DNA of 64,000 bases from Guadua angustifolia (GCA_036346375.1 CM070518.1:1922001-1986000); one strand, 5' to 3'. Numbered from the stretch's first letter, positions 22,791 to 34,203 are shown. Numbers and translations: made by a program. Notes: a model not told the origin generated them from the sequence alone.

Positions 22791-24401
22791 TGTAGGATCG
22801 ATATATATTAAACTAGCAATCAGAGGGGGGTGAATGATTGCGCGGAAGCTAAAATCAAATTTTTGATAATTTTTTGAAACACCCTAATTCGGACTCAAAT
22901 TGCCTGATTCGAATTCGATAAAAACAGAGAGATGTACATCCACTAAAATAATAATTTCCAAAGATCCCACCATTGGATTAATATGAAATTTTAACTACAG
23001 AAACTAGATTCAATTTACAAATTAACACAATAGGAATCAGCTTGATCGGATCTACGGATCTAAAGATATTACCTTTGTAATTTTACTGTATCAATAATGA
23101 CGAAAAATAATCTAACCCTAATTACGAGATTAATCAGGATTTATGAGGAATTAACCAATAAACTTTTTAGATCAATTACTTGATGCCCTAGCAAGGTTTT
23201 GAATGGATCAAATCAAAATTATTTTGGTGAAACTATGAATCAATCTAAAACTAAAACAGCCATGCAAACGAAGATCGAAAACGAAGAGAACAAGATTACC
23301 AGCACATCGACTTGCAAATTATGATTTTTATTGCCGAGATGTGTTCACAAGACGTCTCTGATTTCACGAGCAAGCATCTCACTGAACAATTTGGCCCTAA
23401 CGTTGCAAAAGTTTGGCTCAAACCAAGAACCAAGAACTCTGGCCGCAAGGACTCAAAACGCCGTTCCTCTGCATGCATGTAACCCAGTGCCGCCCGCTAG
23501 TCGCAAGAGCAACAAAAACTGCCGCTGCCCAAAATGCTGCTCTTTTTGTCATGCACGCATGCGGCAGTATGCGAGCTTCTAATCACGACAGCACTAGATG
23601 CATGTAAGGCTAATGACGTCCAGGCTTCTAGATAGTCGCATGCAAGCCAAGACGTCCAGGAAGACCAAGTCCAAAAACGAAAACCTCCACGCTAGGACCT
23701 CACAATCGACAAGGAAACCTCCTGGTGCAAGAAACAACTCTCATCACAATGCACCGAAGCAAGAAACAGGACGTCCAGCCGCCGCTACTAATTTTTAGTC
23801 GCCAGGAAAAAACGACTGAACGTCCAGCCGCCGAACAAAAGCAATGGACTTGATTGTATTCTCCAGATCAAATAAACCAAACCCTAATATCTTCTTAAAT
23901 ACATGCATGAATATTCACCTGGCCAAAAACACATGGCCCAATATATACATACAACCCAAAATTCACATATACACGCGTACGGCCCACTTACCGCACTCAC
24001 GTGACTAACCAGCCTCCGTGTGCACCGTTCTCTAGCCCGAACGTTCTGCATGATATCCTCGACCACCAGGACCTCGATTCCTCTCTGAACCTAGTCCCGA
24101 ACCTCAGTTCCTCCATGAACCTAGTTCGGTCCGTCATCGACCACGTTAAGCCCTCGAGCAACACACGCACATGAACAAACAAAAGCGAATCCGAGCACAA
24201 GTCCACGACTTGACTCAAAGTCAATCCATGCAACCACTCACACGAGCGCATTGCATCAAGCAAAATCATTAACATGCTATCACAGCAAATGAATTAATCA
24301 ACTGAAATAGCACATGCTCAAGCACCACACATGCTATAACCAAGATCACTTTGTAATGCCAATTTCATTACTCAACTAATTTTTCAGCACCTGATTTCAC
24401 A
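22791..24401 (-). repeat. 5' LTR of the Sirevirus-like fragment (outer edge uncertain)
   Basis: Begins TGTAGGATCG right after the PBS and carries the CAGAGGGGGGTGAATG motif shared by the other Sirevirus LTRs here. The outer edge is not fixed; a candidate CA end is GATTTCACA at about 24401. No coding capacity is seen. The next 240 bp (24402-24642) hold nothing I recognise. Confidence 0.6.
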
Positions 24402-24642
24402 GACGTATTCTGTAGCGGTGTAACCTCCTGTCCACCCTCTCTACATTTCATTCTCTCCTCTGAAATCTCGCCTGAGCTGGGACGGTAGCGAGCCGTTCTT
24501 TCATGCAAGCGAAGTTTAGGTGAGCTCATGGCCAACTTAACTAATTGAGATCCTTGCCTTCGGCTACTGACCTCGCTCGTTCATCAGGTTGTCTGCAAGC
24601 TAGCACCCGCTGCAAGCTTTTCTCCACCAAGTCGAACCCTCT

Positions 24643-26090
24643 TGTAACACCTTAAAAATTTGGGAAAATAAGAAATCTGATTAATTTTTATTTTTTTGCA
24701 TTTTATTTCTTGTTCTTAATTTTCATTGGATTTCTTGGTTTTTCTTGATTTTTGCCTTAAAGGAGAATTCCTTTTATTAAACTTTTAAGCTTTGGATAAG
24801 CAATAAGAAAAGAAATGCAAAGAAATAAAATACGTAAAATTTCTTAAAAATCTTTAGAAATCATTAGAACCCTAAATTTTAATTTAGAAGTATATCAATG
24901 CATTTAAAGATGAAAAGAAAGGTAAATTAATAGATCTTGACTACAAACAGTAAAGATGTTAGAATTTAATGAAAATATTCTTTCATCATTCGGTCAAAAA
25001 ATTTTATGATATCTTACGAACTAACAGATATACAAACTACAAAATATCAAGAAATAATAAATGCATTTCATAATTTTAAAAATTCATAAATAGAAAAGCT
25101 AAAAACCTAAAAATACCAATGTAAGAATTTTAATAAATAAATATATTGAATCTGAAGTTGAAAATTTTAAAGAAGACTTATATAGCCATAAGTAAGCTTT
25201 AAAAAAAGTTCTAAAAATTTTCAATGAAATATGACATCTAAATAAATTAGAATCATAAATCCCAAATTGAGCATAGTGCATTGCCAGAATTATTATAAAA
25301 TCTACAGACATCAAATCAACCTGAAATTTTAATAGTATGATCTAAGTTATTTGCAGTACACATAATAAAATTTCTATTGAATTACAGACATGATATGTAA
25401 CAGATTGAATGGATCAAAGCCGGCTCAAATTGAAGAAGAACGTGGAGTTCCCTTCTTTGGTCTTTGCCGCGTGGGCCCATCCCTCTGTGTGACCCCACCT
25501 GTTAGCCAGCCCTTTAGCCTTTGTCTTCTTCCTCTGGCCATAGCTGCTGAGCAAAAAATCACCACTGTAGCTTCGCCACCTCCGCACTTTCGTGCCAACC
25601 GAGGTAACAACGTCATTAGTAGTCTGTAACGCAACCACCTCGACCATAAAATCCACAAAATTGCCCATACTTCTTATTGTGGTGCCGCCGCCATTTAACT
25701 GTCGAGTTCATACCAAGTGACCTCCAATCTACAGCGAATTCCTTGGCTATAAAAGCCGTTCTGTGATCACTAAAGAATGCTCATCATTTCCCCTCTCCTT
25801 TTACTCACTCTCGTCCACTGAACCTCTGTCAATTTCTCGCATTTCTGGTCCAGTCGAAGAACCCTAGAAATGGAGTCGATCCCAATTTAATCTAGTACAC
25901 TAAACTATTTCTCAATTCGTTTTCGCATTAGCTTCCATTCCTTTTGAGGACCAAAAGCCCTCTCCTATCTTTAGGGATTGTCGACCAGAGCTCTGCTGCC
26001 ACCATCACCTTCCTTCTTCATCACCGGTGAATGTTGGTAGATCAACCCGATAAGCTTCAGTAGCTAATAATAGGTAAAATTGGTCTCTTA
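24643..26090 (+). repeat. Ty3/Gypsy LTR fragment (plus orientation)
   Basis: Starts TGTAACACCTTAAAAATTTG, a typical plant Gypsy LTR start, followed by AT-rich U3 and a TATA box. No internal region follows; the similarity runs into the MULE transposase at about 26090, so the 3' edge is uncertain. ORFs in this stretch show no domain. Confidence 0.6.
25746..25755 (+). promoter_or_regulatory. TATA box of the Gypsy LTR fragment
   Basis: GCTATAAAAG within the LTR, about 1.1 kb from its start, followed by a pyrimidine-rich region consistent with a transcription start. Confidence 0.6.
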
Positions 26091-26096
26091 GGTTCC

Positions 26097-27212
26097 CTAG
26101 ATGCTAATTGTGAGATGATTCCATCGGAGATATCTCCTATCGCGTTTTGCTCTCCATGCCTTTCCGTAGCTAATCTTGTACTGAAACCTCTTCTCCACGA
26201 CTTTGATAATAGATCGAGGCTGCAGGTGCGGATTGTACACGATCTGACTATAAAACACATTTTCCACCCAAGTGGACGACAGATTGCGATGTTCCTGGTC
26301 CGCTTCCTCTAGTTCGTAGTTATGCTCCATCACTATGGAACATCTCCAGTAGTCTGTCCACTTCCCCTTGTATGCATGCACCCGCCATGGGCACGAATCA
26401 ACTACGCACTTCACGTCGTAGTCTTTTTTGCTGGACTTCACTACCCTGAATTGTCGCCGAAGAGACATTGACCAGTACTTCACCACATCCATCACAGCCT
26501 CCTTGTCTTTATATATGGCCCCCTGCGTGACCTCGTTCTCATGATACTCCCATGCATCTCTGTTCCCTTCATTCATTGTTAGGTCTTCGAAATTATAATT
26601 AGTCCATGCACCAGGACAGGCACCTCAGGAGTATTGTCCTCCTCGTCCGAGTGTTCGCCATCAGGGACTTCCTCATCCGCACGGTCCTCCTCCTCCATCA
26701 AGTCAACTATGTGCTCCACCTCCTCCCCCTCGTCGGCCACCCCCTACGCCTCCACGACTGTCTCCTCGCCCCCCCATCCCCTCGCCACCGCCAACCTCAT
26801 GTCCCCCGTCTCCGGGGTCCTCGCCACCTTCATCATCGAATTCTTGTATATCTGTCTTCCCCTCCTCCGTAATATCTACCCCGACATCACGAATCTCCGA
26901 CATCGATGGAGGTACCTGGTACCACTCTACCAGGAACATGAGCGGCCAACCCCGCTCTATGGCATACCCAACATAGCTCCTCCATGACGATGTTACGTTA
27001 ATAGGAATCAACTCTCCATAAAAATAGTGTTGCGCACGGCTTACTACTACTCTAACCTGCAGCCGAACACTCTGGGAATCCAAATTGAACATCCGAAACA
27101 TCCACTCCAACAAACCCCTGTATGTCCTATCTCTCGGTCTAGATATGCCCCGTATGACTGTTGAAAATGCTGACAAATCTACTCCATCCGGCCCCTGTGC
27201 TATCTCCCCATC
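26097..27212 (-). pseudogene. MULE (Mutator-like) transposase, N-terminal half
   Basis: Minus-strand transposase of the MuDR family. The frame 26703-27176, open to the break at 27212, reads AFSTVIRGISRPRDRTYRGL, then RGWPLMFLVEWYQVP and a long acidic/Gly-rich linker. The frame 26097-26576 holds the MuDR DNA-binding region: DKEAVMDVVKYWSMSLRRQF, RVVKSSKKDYDVKCVVDSCP, WRVHAYKGKW, and IIKVVEKRFQYKISYGKAWR. The linker between has a frame change. The catalytic DDE domain that should follow is missing beyond about 26090. The first 12 codons are on the far side of the Sirevirus-like insertion, at 38334-38369. Confidence 0.85.
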
Positions 27213-28009
27213 TGTAGGGTCGAGGATGCGCCTAGAGGGGGGGTGAATAGGCGATTTACAAAATTCGATCTCTTGCTAAACAATTCGCTCTAATACACCC
27301 CTAAGTCAAAACCTACTCAAATATAAATACGGAAGCGATAATCTAGGTTTTGACAATTAAAGCCTAAATCAACTAGGCTCACTAGTGCACTAACTAAATT
27401 ATGTCTCTAAGCTAGAATTGCTAAATTGATCACACAAATAATACTAAGCAATTCTAATTCAAGCAATCAATAAATATACAATAATGTAAATGCTTGAATG
27501 TAAATGAGACAAGGGACAACCGATATTTTTCCGTGGTGTTCGGAGACTTGCCGGTCTCCCCTAGTCCACGTTGAGGCTAGCCCGACCACTCGGACCGGCT
27601 CCCGCTCGAGCACCCGCCTCTTTCCACTAGTCGTGGTTTTTCACGCTTGCGCGTAGGCTCAACCCGAACGTTCACAAACTTGCCGGGGCTTCTCACACCT
27701 CGAGAGCTCCCGCGCACGACGCCTACGCCGTCTAGGAGTCGGCAACCTCCAAGAGTAACAAGCCACTCCTTCGCACGAACTTCACCGGGCACAACGAATG
27801 CGCTTCTCGGTGATCACCAAGTGCAACACATGCACAAGGCCTCCTCAAGTGCAACACATGCACAAGAGGCACTCAATCCACTCCTAATTGCAACACATGC
27901 AATTAGTGCTCACTATAAGCTCAAGATGCAAATGGAGAAGAGCAACACATGCAACTACCTCCCACAAAACTCACAAGAACACCAGCACCCTGCCCTTGCC
28001 CCCCAAGGT

Positions 28010-28021
28010 CCCCTTTTATAG
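28010..28021 (-). promoter_or_regulatory. TATA box in the 3' LTR of the gag-only element
   Basis: CTATAAAAGGGG on the minus strand; the same box is at 36060-36071 in the 5' LTR. A palindromic motif block begins about 55 bp upstream. Confidence 0.75.
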
Positions 28022-28074
28022 CCCACAAAGGAAAACTAGCCGTTGGGGGTCGACACGGGCAGAAACAGCAAATT

Positions 28075-28495
28075 TGCGGTCCGACCGGGCCTCGGCCGGT
28101 CCGACCGGCCCTCACATGCCAACGGTCGGAAAACCGACCGTTACACGGCCGGTCACACCGCACAGCCCACGGTCGCACCGCTCGGTCGGTCGCACCGCAC
28201 GATAAGCGGTCACACCGCACGTTCAAAAATCAGCAGAAACCGAAATCAGCGCGTTCTGGAAAAGACACGCCGCACGGGGGCCGGTTGCACCGCCCGGCCG
28301 GTCCGACAGGACCCGGGCCGGTCGCACCGCCCCCCACGCCAGCCGCACGCACACGCTTCTGGAAATAATCACAAGCCGAGCAACCCCGGTCGCACCGCCC
28401 CTCACACGCCCGGTCACACCGGGGTCCGGCCGGTTGCACCGCCCATACCTAAGCCCGGTCCGGCGAAGCCCTCGGGCGGTCAACCGCCCCACAAA
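28075..28495 (-). repeat. Palindromic CGGT(N3)ACCG motif block upstream of the TATA box (3' LTR)
   Basis: More than a dozen short palindromes of the form CGGTCNNACCG (variants CGGTCCGACCG, CGGTCGCACCG, CGGTCACACCG and CGGTTGCACCG) in about 420 bp of GC-rich DNA, directly upstream of TATA in the sense direction. Likely protein-binding or promoter repeats (inference). Open frames here (e.g. 28043-28525) are by-products. Confidence 0.8.
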
Positions 28496-30242
28496 AAACT
28501 TCGATTTTTACAGACTCTTCTCTGAAAAACCAAAACCCCTTCTTTGAGCCTCTAGATGATCAACACATGATCATTTACCCGTGCAAAACACATTTGCACC
28601 AATTCAAACCAACTCCAAATGGCGAAAGCATATTTCACCAAAATCCAACTCAAGATCTATTTGCAAAACGTATTAAGCAAATCAAACTCGAGTTTATGAG
28701 ATTAATCCCCCTAGCCATGTGAAGGTCAACACAAGACCCGGTCAACTTGCCAACACCCGTTGCAAGCCCCACTCACATGCTCTCGGGATCCGGACTCATA
28801 AACCTCGGTTTATTCGCACTGTGAACTTGCAAATAACACAATAAAACACATTTCATGCTTGAGCACTACTCTTTGCAACACATGCAAAAGTCTAGCTCCA
28901 AGCAACATCAATTCACGATGCATGAACTCTCTAATTGCAACACATGCAATTCTCTAGTTCCATGCAACACCTTACTCGCAACACATGCAAGCCTCTAGCT
29001 CCATACAAACACACAAACACTAAGTCATGCTTGAGCTCTCTCCTTTTGCAACACATGCAAAACTTAGCTCCAAGCAACGCCAAGGTTTTATAAAGATGTT
29101 TTGCGAAACCAGAACGTGAAGCTTCAACTAATGCAACACATGCAAAAGTGAACTTCACGCAAAAGCCAACGCACTAGCTTATCCTATTTGCAACACATGC
29201 AAATCAAAGCATAATGCGAAAACCAAATACAACCAAGCATAAGTTTAACCCATTCGCAACACATGCCAAATGGTTAACCCTCATGCAAAAACCAAATTAA
29301 CTAAGATTTGAGCTTTGAGTGAGCGCGATTGAGATCACCAACACATGATGAAGCTCAAGCAAAGAGACAACCCTCTTAATAGTGCGGCGATAAAAGAACT
29401 AGACTCAAAGACTACAAAAGTCCTTAGCCTATCTAGTTATACCTTCGCCGACGCGCAAGCAATCCCCTTTGGGGTCTTTAAGATCATCACTTGATACTCC
29501 CCCGGGATCTCCACTCTTCTTTTCTTCGGGATCCATCCTTGACGTCCATCAACTCATGATGCCGTCCAAGTCCCGTTCTCATCCATCTTTGGACCTAACT
29601 CAAACATAACTCATGAAACTTGTTAGTCCAAGATGCATGGTTGTCTCAATTATCTCTTGCACTCCATTAACACATAATGGATGCCTTTAGATCAATTGAG
29701 CACAACCTAAATCAATTGAAATGATTTAAGTATGTCTTAAGTACAATAATGCAACTCATGCTTTATTATACTTAAGAACTATTTATTTGTCCTTGATTAA
29801 TCAAGAAACACCATCAACACATGATGAAGTGTTCTCTAATGATTAACACGACAAATGAACTCAATTTAAATTATCATTTAAATTGATTCTTCAAGTTAGA
29901 GTGTGAACTCCCCCTAAATATGTGCATCCATGTAATATATGGATTGGGAAACATGATACACATTTTGTGGTTAATATAACGGGGATATTCATACTTTAAC
30001 TTGACTCCAAAGTATGCAACTAATATTAAGATGAATATGCAAACATACCATGGGTTTTCCATTTTTCAATGCGATGAGACTAAACAAAGATATTCTAAGC
30101 AAACATGTTAGTCTCAATATAAGATATGTCATTAAGAACAATATCGCATTAGGGGATAAACTTAATATTGGATTTGTCATTAACACAAGATTAGATTTGT
30201 CATTAACACCAAAACCATAACTAATGAAGGTTGAACTTACGG

Positions 30243-30612
30243 TCTCCCCCTTTTTGGTGATTAATGACAAATCCAAGCTTAATGAGCACATTTGGGTTAA
30301 AACTAACATGTTGAGAGAATTTAAGCTAATTGAACACATATGCATATTAATTCTCCCCCTTAATCATATTAAGCTTACTTTTTAAACCAAATGACATTAA
30401 GCTTCCTAATTCTCCCCCTTTTGGCATTAAGCACCAAAAATGGAAAACTAAAAGATTAACTTGAAATACATTCTTCCTCCTATTTGGCATTTAAACATTT
30501 ATCATTAATAAGATTTATCATTATCTCCCCCTTTTGGCATTTATCTTAAGAAATAATTCTCCCTTTGTATTTCATTTTTCTCCCCCTTTTTACTTTAATC
30601 ATTCTCCCCTTT
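30243..30612 (-). repeat. Seven polypurine-tract copies next to the 3' LTR
   Basis: TCTCCCCCTTTTT (30243) adjoins the LTR, and near copies start at about 30352, 30411, 30524, 30558, 30579 and 30603. In sense they read AAAAGGGGGAGA. The copy at the LTR edge would prime plus-strand synthesis; the others are spare or decoy copies. Sireviruses are, to my recollection, known for repeated tracts here. Confidence 0.8.
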
Positions 30613-30761
30613 TTAATGAAGGTCATATAAAAATTAGGATGTATACTTATGACCTTGGAGTGGAATTTGAAGAACTTAAGCCAATTGAAAAAGATAGGCA
30701 ATGAAATCCCAAATGAAAAGGATATTCAAGGAATAAAACAAGTTTTCATTTGAAATATGGC

Positions 30762-31797
30762 CTGATACCAAAAGAAGAAAAACTCAAGAAAGACCATATT
30801 CGGATTTTGGATACCACTTTGAAAGAAATAAGCACTTTGCAAATATGGATACCACTTGTAAATACAAATAAGCATAAAAAGCAATGAAGGGTATCATACG
30901 GTTTATTTGAAACGCATTCAAATAATTCACTCCTCATTTTATTAGGCTTTGCAAATTTCAATATTATTCTTTTAAAGAATCCAACACTTTGCCTAATAGG
31001 GACAAACGAGGAACCCAAAAGAGATAGATACCACTTGAGACAATAGATACCACTTGTAAAAGTTAATCTCAAGGGCTTGCTTGAAGATCCAAAAGAAATG
31101 AGCATTTTCAAATTTTCGTTGAAGAACAATGCTCAACAAGAGATTTTCCTCTTTTATGTATTTCAACACATAAAGAATCTCACACAGAGAAATCTTAAGC
31201 GGTTGAACTTACAATTTTAGCTTGAGAGGAAACTCTTACTCAAGAATATGGATATCGCAATAATGCTACAAAGAGGTAATGAAATACCACTTGTAGGAAA
31301 TAATCGAATTCAATGATACCGCTTAAAAAAGGAAATCAAATAATCAAGGATATCATTAGAAGAAATGAACAATAAGATCTATGATACCACTTGGAGAAAA
31401 GAGAAACTCAATGATACCACTTGTAAGCATATGGATGAATAAATGCTCGATTGATACCACTTAGGATCAACTCACAAAGAATTGATACCACTTGACGAAA
31501 CGATAACATCGATGGGTATCAGAGCAATATAATCAGAGCAACATATACTCACGGGTATCGAAAGCTCAAGAAGAATCGATAAAATCCAAAAGATTTAGTA
31601 TCAGAGCACAATAAAGACATGATCTCACTTGGAAGCATTAAAGTGCCCAAAACTTGATATAAATAAACTCCCCAAGATGTTCAACGAATGAATCATGGAG
31701 TTATTTGCATTTGAATTGCTCAAGTTTTGTCTTTTCAAAAAATCAAGTGAGAATCACTCTTTAGATTAATTAAAGTGCTCATAACTGATACCACTTG
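30762..31797 (-). repeat. Array of PBS-junction-like repeats (GATACCACTTG)
   Basis: GATACCACTTG or a close variant occurs at about 30810, 30848, 31027, 31046, 31285, 31315, 31383, 31413, 31453, 31484 and 31787, with CTGATACCA at 30762. Two further sites read GGTATCAGAGC or TATCAGAGC on the plus strand (31515 and about 31600). The real PBS/LTR junction at 35251-35263 reads TGATACCACTTGT. Another copy, ACACCACTTGTAGATC, is near 33392. Confidence 0.85.
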
Positions 31798-31965
31798 AAA
31801 ACTTGATCAAATAAATTTTTAGAATTTTTCAAATTTTGTACAAATGAACTTTGGGATCATAAGAATCTTTTCCAAAAAGAATTTTTGAAAAAGGATGTAC
31901 CAATCAAAAGATATCCCAAAAGGAAACTCGGAAAAATCTGAAATTTCAGAGCAGACCATGCCATG

Positions 31966-32063
31966 GCCGGTCCAACCGGCTTGGGCCTGGTCCAACCGGC
32001 CCTAAAGGCGGTGCAACCGCACCACATGCGGTCCAACCGCACCTGGGGTCGGTCCAATCGGCC
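31966..32063 (-). repeat. Internal copy of the CGGTCCAACCG motif block
   Basis: About five palindromes (CCGGTCCAACCGG, GGCGGTGCAACCGC, GCGGTCCAACCGC, TCGGTCCAATCGG) in 100 bp of the non-coding interior, the same motif type as the LTR promoter block. Confidence 0.75.
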
Positions 32064-33408
32064 TCAACAGGCTGAAAACCCGACTTTTTGCAAATTTTGG
32101 CAAAAATGATTCAAACGAAGTCCAGAAAACTTGAAATTTTGCAGAGATGAACTTTGGACTAAATAAAAGGTTTTGCAAAAAGAATTTTCTCAAAATCAAT
32201 TTTATTTTCAAAGTTATGGCAAATTGCGTTTTGAGGCAAAAACGAAAATCGATTTTCACGAAAAGCCTCAAAATGCACTTCGTTTTGGATTTCATGCAAT
32301 TTTGATTTTCATGGCTTAGATTGGTGTATCAAGATGGTTTCTAGCCAAGGTTTATGATGAAATCCAACTCGAATGCCATGATTTGAGCATATTTGCTTAA
32401 ATAGGCCTTTTTGGATCAAATCAAATCGTTTCTGAGCCGAATTTGATTTTAACATAGAATTTCCATTTTGAAAACTTGTAAAACCTTTGGAATACATAAT
32501 AGATTACTTTTACAAAGCTTTTCATAAATTTGGGCCTTTTAAATATGATTTTTGACTTTTGGCCTAAATAGTTCAATTGAAGAAGCAAAGTCAAATCCAA
32601 TTAACACAAAGAATTCAAATGAAGCAAGGATAAGATGTAGAGCTTAGAATTATTGTGTATGAGTCTAAAATACCATTTTGAATTACAATTCTACACAAGA
32701 ATTGATCCAAATGGAGAAACTCACTAAGTGCTAGAATATGACCATTACGGGTCCAGTATAGTTTTTCGGCGAGTTTCAAAATCAAATAACTTTTGCTAGA
32801 TTGGTCTTTTGAAAATCTTTTGAACACGAAAGTTGTTAAGAATGACCGACTCTAGGATTTTTGTTTTGGAATTACTTTCAAAATCCTTTTACTTTTATTT
32901 CTATGAAAATTATAAGTTTAAATCAAAATCAAGATACTAGTAACTAGTTTTTGGAGTTAAAACTCATTTTCCTTTTAAAATAGATTTTGTGAAGCCAAAA
33001 CCTTTGAGAAACATTTCAAAAGTATTTGTATACATTTTAAACTAGTTTTTCGCAAGATTAGTAATAGTATATAAAATTTTGACTTTTGGCTAAATGGTTT
33101 GATTTTGAAAATATATATATATGCACTTACATAAATATGGGCACATGTAGGGATGTGATACACATGGATATGAATTAACACTCCCCCTAAATGTGCCACT
33201 CCATAACTTGCTCAAGATTTGCAATAAGAGAATAGATAAGAGGCGAGAGCAAGTGGCCATAACAAGTAGTCTAAATTGATATTCATTAATATTGCATTAT
33301 AACCTACACAAGGCTATAAGACATAGGAATCAATTTAAATACTTGTTACCGAGATGGCATTGGCTCATGATGGACTTGATTATCTTCATGCTTGACACCA
33401 CTTGTAGA

Positions 33409-34203
33409 TCAATATAATCCTTCTCCTCCATGAGTGTGCAAGCGTCCAATCCATCTCATATCACCTAAAAATCTTTTAGGCGATCTTTGGTACCCAATCC
33501 TGTTGGGTCCGACAATGTTAGTCACAAGAGTTTTAGGAACCCAAATGGTCCTAATTTTAGCTTTATTGAAATGACTAACATGACTAGGAATAGTTTTGCG
33601 ATAATTATTCCTCCTAAGCAAAATATTTGGATTTATATGGAAGGGCATAGGAGGACATTGATATTTTGCAAAACCATTTCTAGTTTGATCTCTTCTAAGC
33701 ATATGATAATTGAAATTATGAAATGGCTTAGAGGATCTAGCAAATCTAGCAAATGCTTTGCTATTGTTATTTCTCCTAAGCAATTGGTTTGAATTATATT
33801 GAGTTGGCTTAGGAGTTCTAACAACTTTAGCAAAACCATTACTAGATTTACTCTTCCTATGCATATGAATATTATTTTGAGCCGGCATAGGGGACTTGAC
33901 AAGCTTAGCAAACACATTGCCATTCTTGTCCTTCCTAAGCAAATAATTTTCATTAATGAGAATAGGCTTAGGAGTTATACCTTTGGGACAATCCTTACCG
34001 AAATGTCCCTTTTCCCAGCAATTGAAGCACGTCACGCTATTTGGCCCTCTCTTGACCGATTTGACTTGCTCCTTGCCGGATTGCCTCATAGTTGGTGTTG
34101 TGGCCTTGTTATCCACTTGATTAGGGCACACGGAGGCGAGGTGGCCCTTCTTGTTGCAATTGAAGCACTTGATGGTCTTCGTGTGTCGTGCGTTGTGCCT
34201 CAT
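33409..34203 (-). CDS. Gag C-terminal part with two zinc knuckles and a repeat tail
   Basis: A 264-codon frame of the gag-only element. Two CCHC zinc knuckles: CFNCNKKGHLASVC (residues 13-26) and CFNCWEKGHFGKDC (59-72), which bind element RNA. They are followed by about five imperfect ~25-residue repeats built on LLRRNN...FAK...P.P (e.g. LLRKDKNGNVFAKLVKSPMP). The frame then reads IRTIWVPKTL, the Trp-Val-Pro-Lys block that in Copia polyproteins comes just before the protease, and stops after a short unrelated tail. It overlaps the upstream gag frame by 4 bases in a different frame, so a frameshift is needed to join them. No protease follows. Confidence 0.85.
   Translation of the reverse strand: MRHNARHTKTIKCFNCNKKGHLASVCPNQVDNKATTPTMRQSGKEQVKSVKRGPNSVTCFNCWEKGHFGKDCPKGITPKPILINENYLLRKDKNGNVFAKLVKSPMPAQNNIHMHRKSKSSNGFAKVVRTPKPTQYNSNQLLRRNNNSKAFARFARSSKPFHNFNYHMLRRDQTRNGFAKYQCPPMPFHINPNILLRRNNYRKTIPSHVSHFNKAKIRTIWVPKTLVTNIVGPNRIGYQRSPKRFLGDMRWIGRLHTHGGEGLY

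Larger units (their letters stand above)
27821..29833 (-). repeat. Array of hairpins with a near-constant ACACA loop (3' LTR)
   Basis: At least a dozen imperfect inverted repeats with a 5-base centre, ACACA or ACTCA. Inner stems differ: GTGCA (27821, 27849), CTAATTGCA (27884), ATGATCA (28556), GTGCAAA (28581), TTTGCA (28872), AATTGCA (28933), TTTTGCA (about 29054), ATTTGCA (about 29186), TCCATTA (29663) and CATCA (29812). Several have outer stems beyond an internal loop, e.g. CCTC/GAGG around 27843-27869 and GAACT/AGTTC around 28924-28960. On the element's RNA the loop is UGUGU or UGAGU. Confidence 0.85.
27213..30241 (-). repeat. 3' LTR of the gag-only element
   Basis: Starts TGTAGGGTCGAGGATGCGCC on the plus strand and ends GGTTGAACTTAC+G. 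In sense, U3 runs from 30241 to the TATA box at about 28020, and R-U5 from there to 27213. Compared with the 5' LTR it lacks about 60 bp near 28970-28975 that hold the first half of one hairpin. Small ORFs in it are shadows of GC-rich repeats. Confidence 0.93.
30242..33408 (-). other. Non-coding interior of the gag-only element
   Basis: Occupies the place where pol would lie. No frame longer than about 130 codons, and none with a protease, integrase, RT or RNase H motif. It holds polypurine-tract copies (30243-30612), PBS-like repeats (30762-31797) and a copy of the CGGT/ACCG motif block (31966-32063). The rest is AT-rich without recognised similarity. Confidence 0.8.

Noticed and set aside
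28043..28525. 160-codon frame rich in Arg/Thr/Pro in the LTR as a protein gene
   Set aside because: It is created by the CGGT/ACCG repeats; the matching frame in the other LTR is broken and no domain is seen.
27821..29290. Regularly recurring GCAACACATGCA as a CRISPR array
   Set aside because: The spacing is irregular, the flanks covary as inverted arms, and the setting is a plant LTR; no cas genes.
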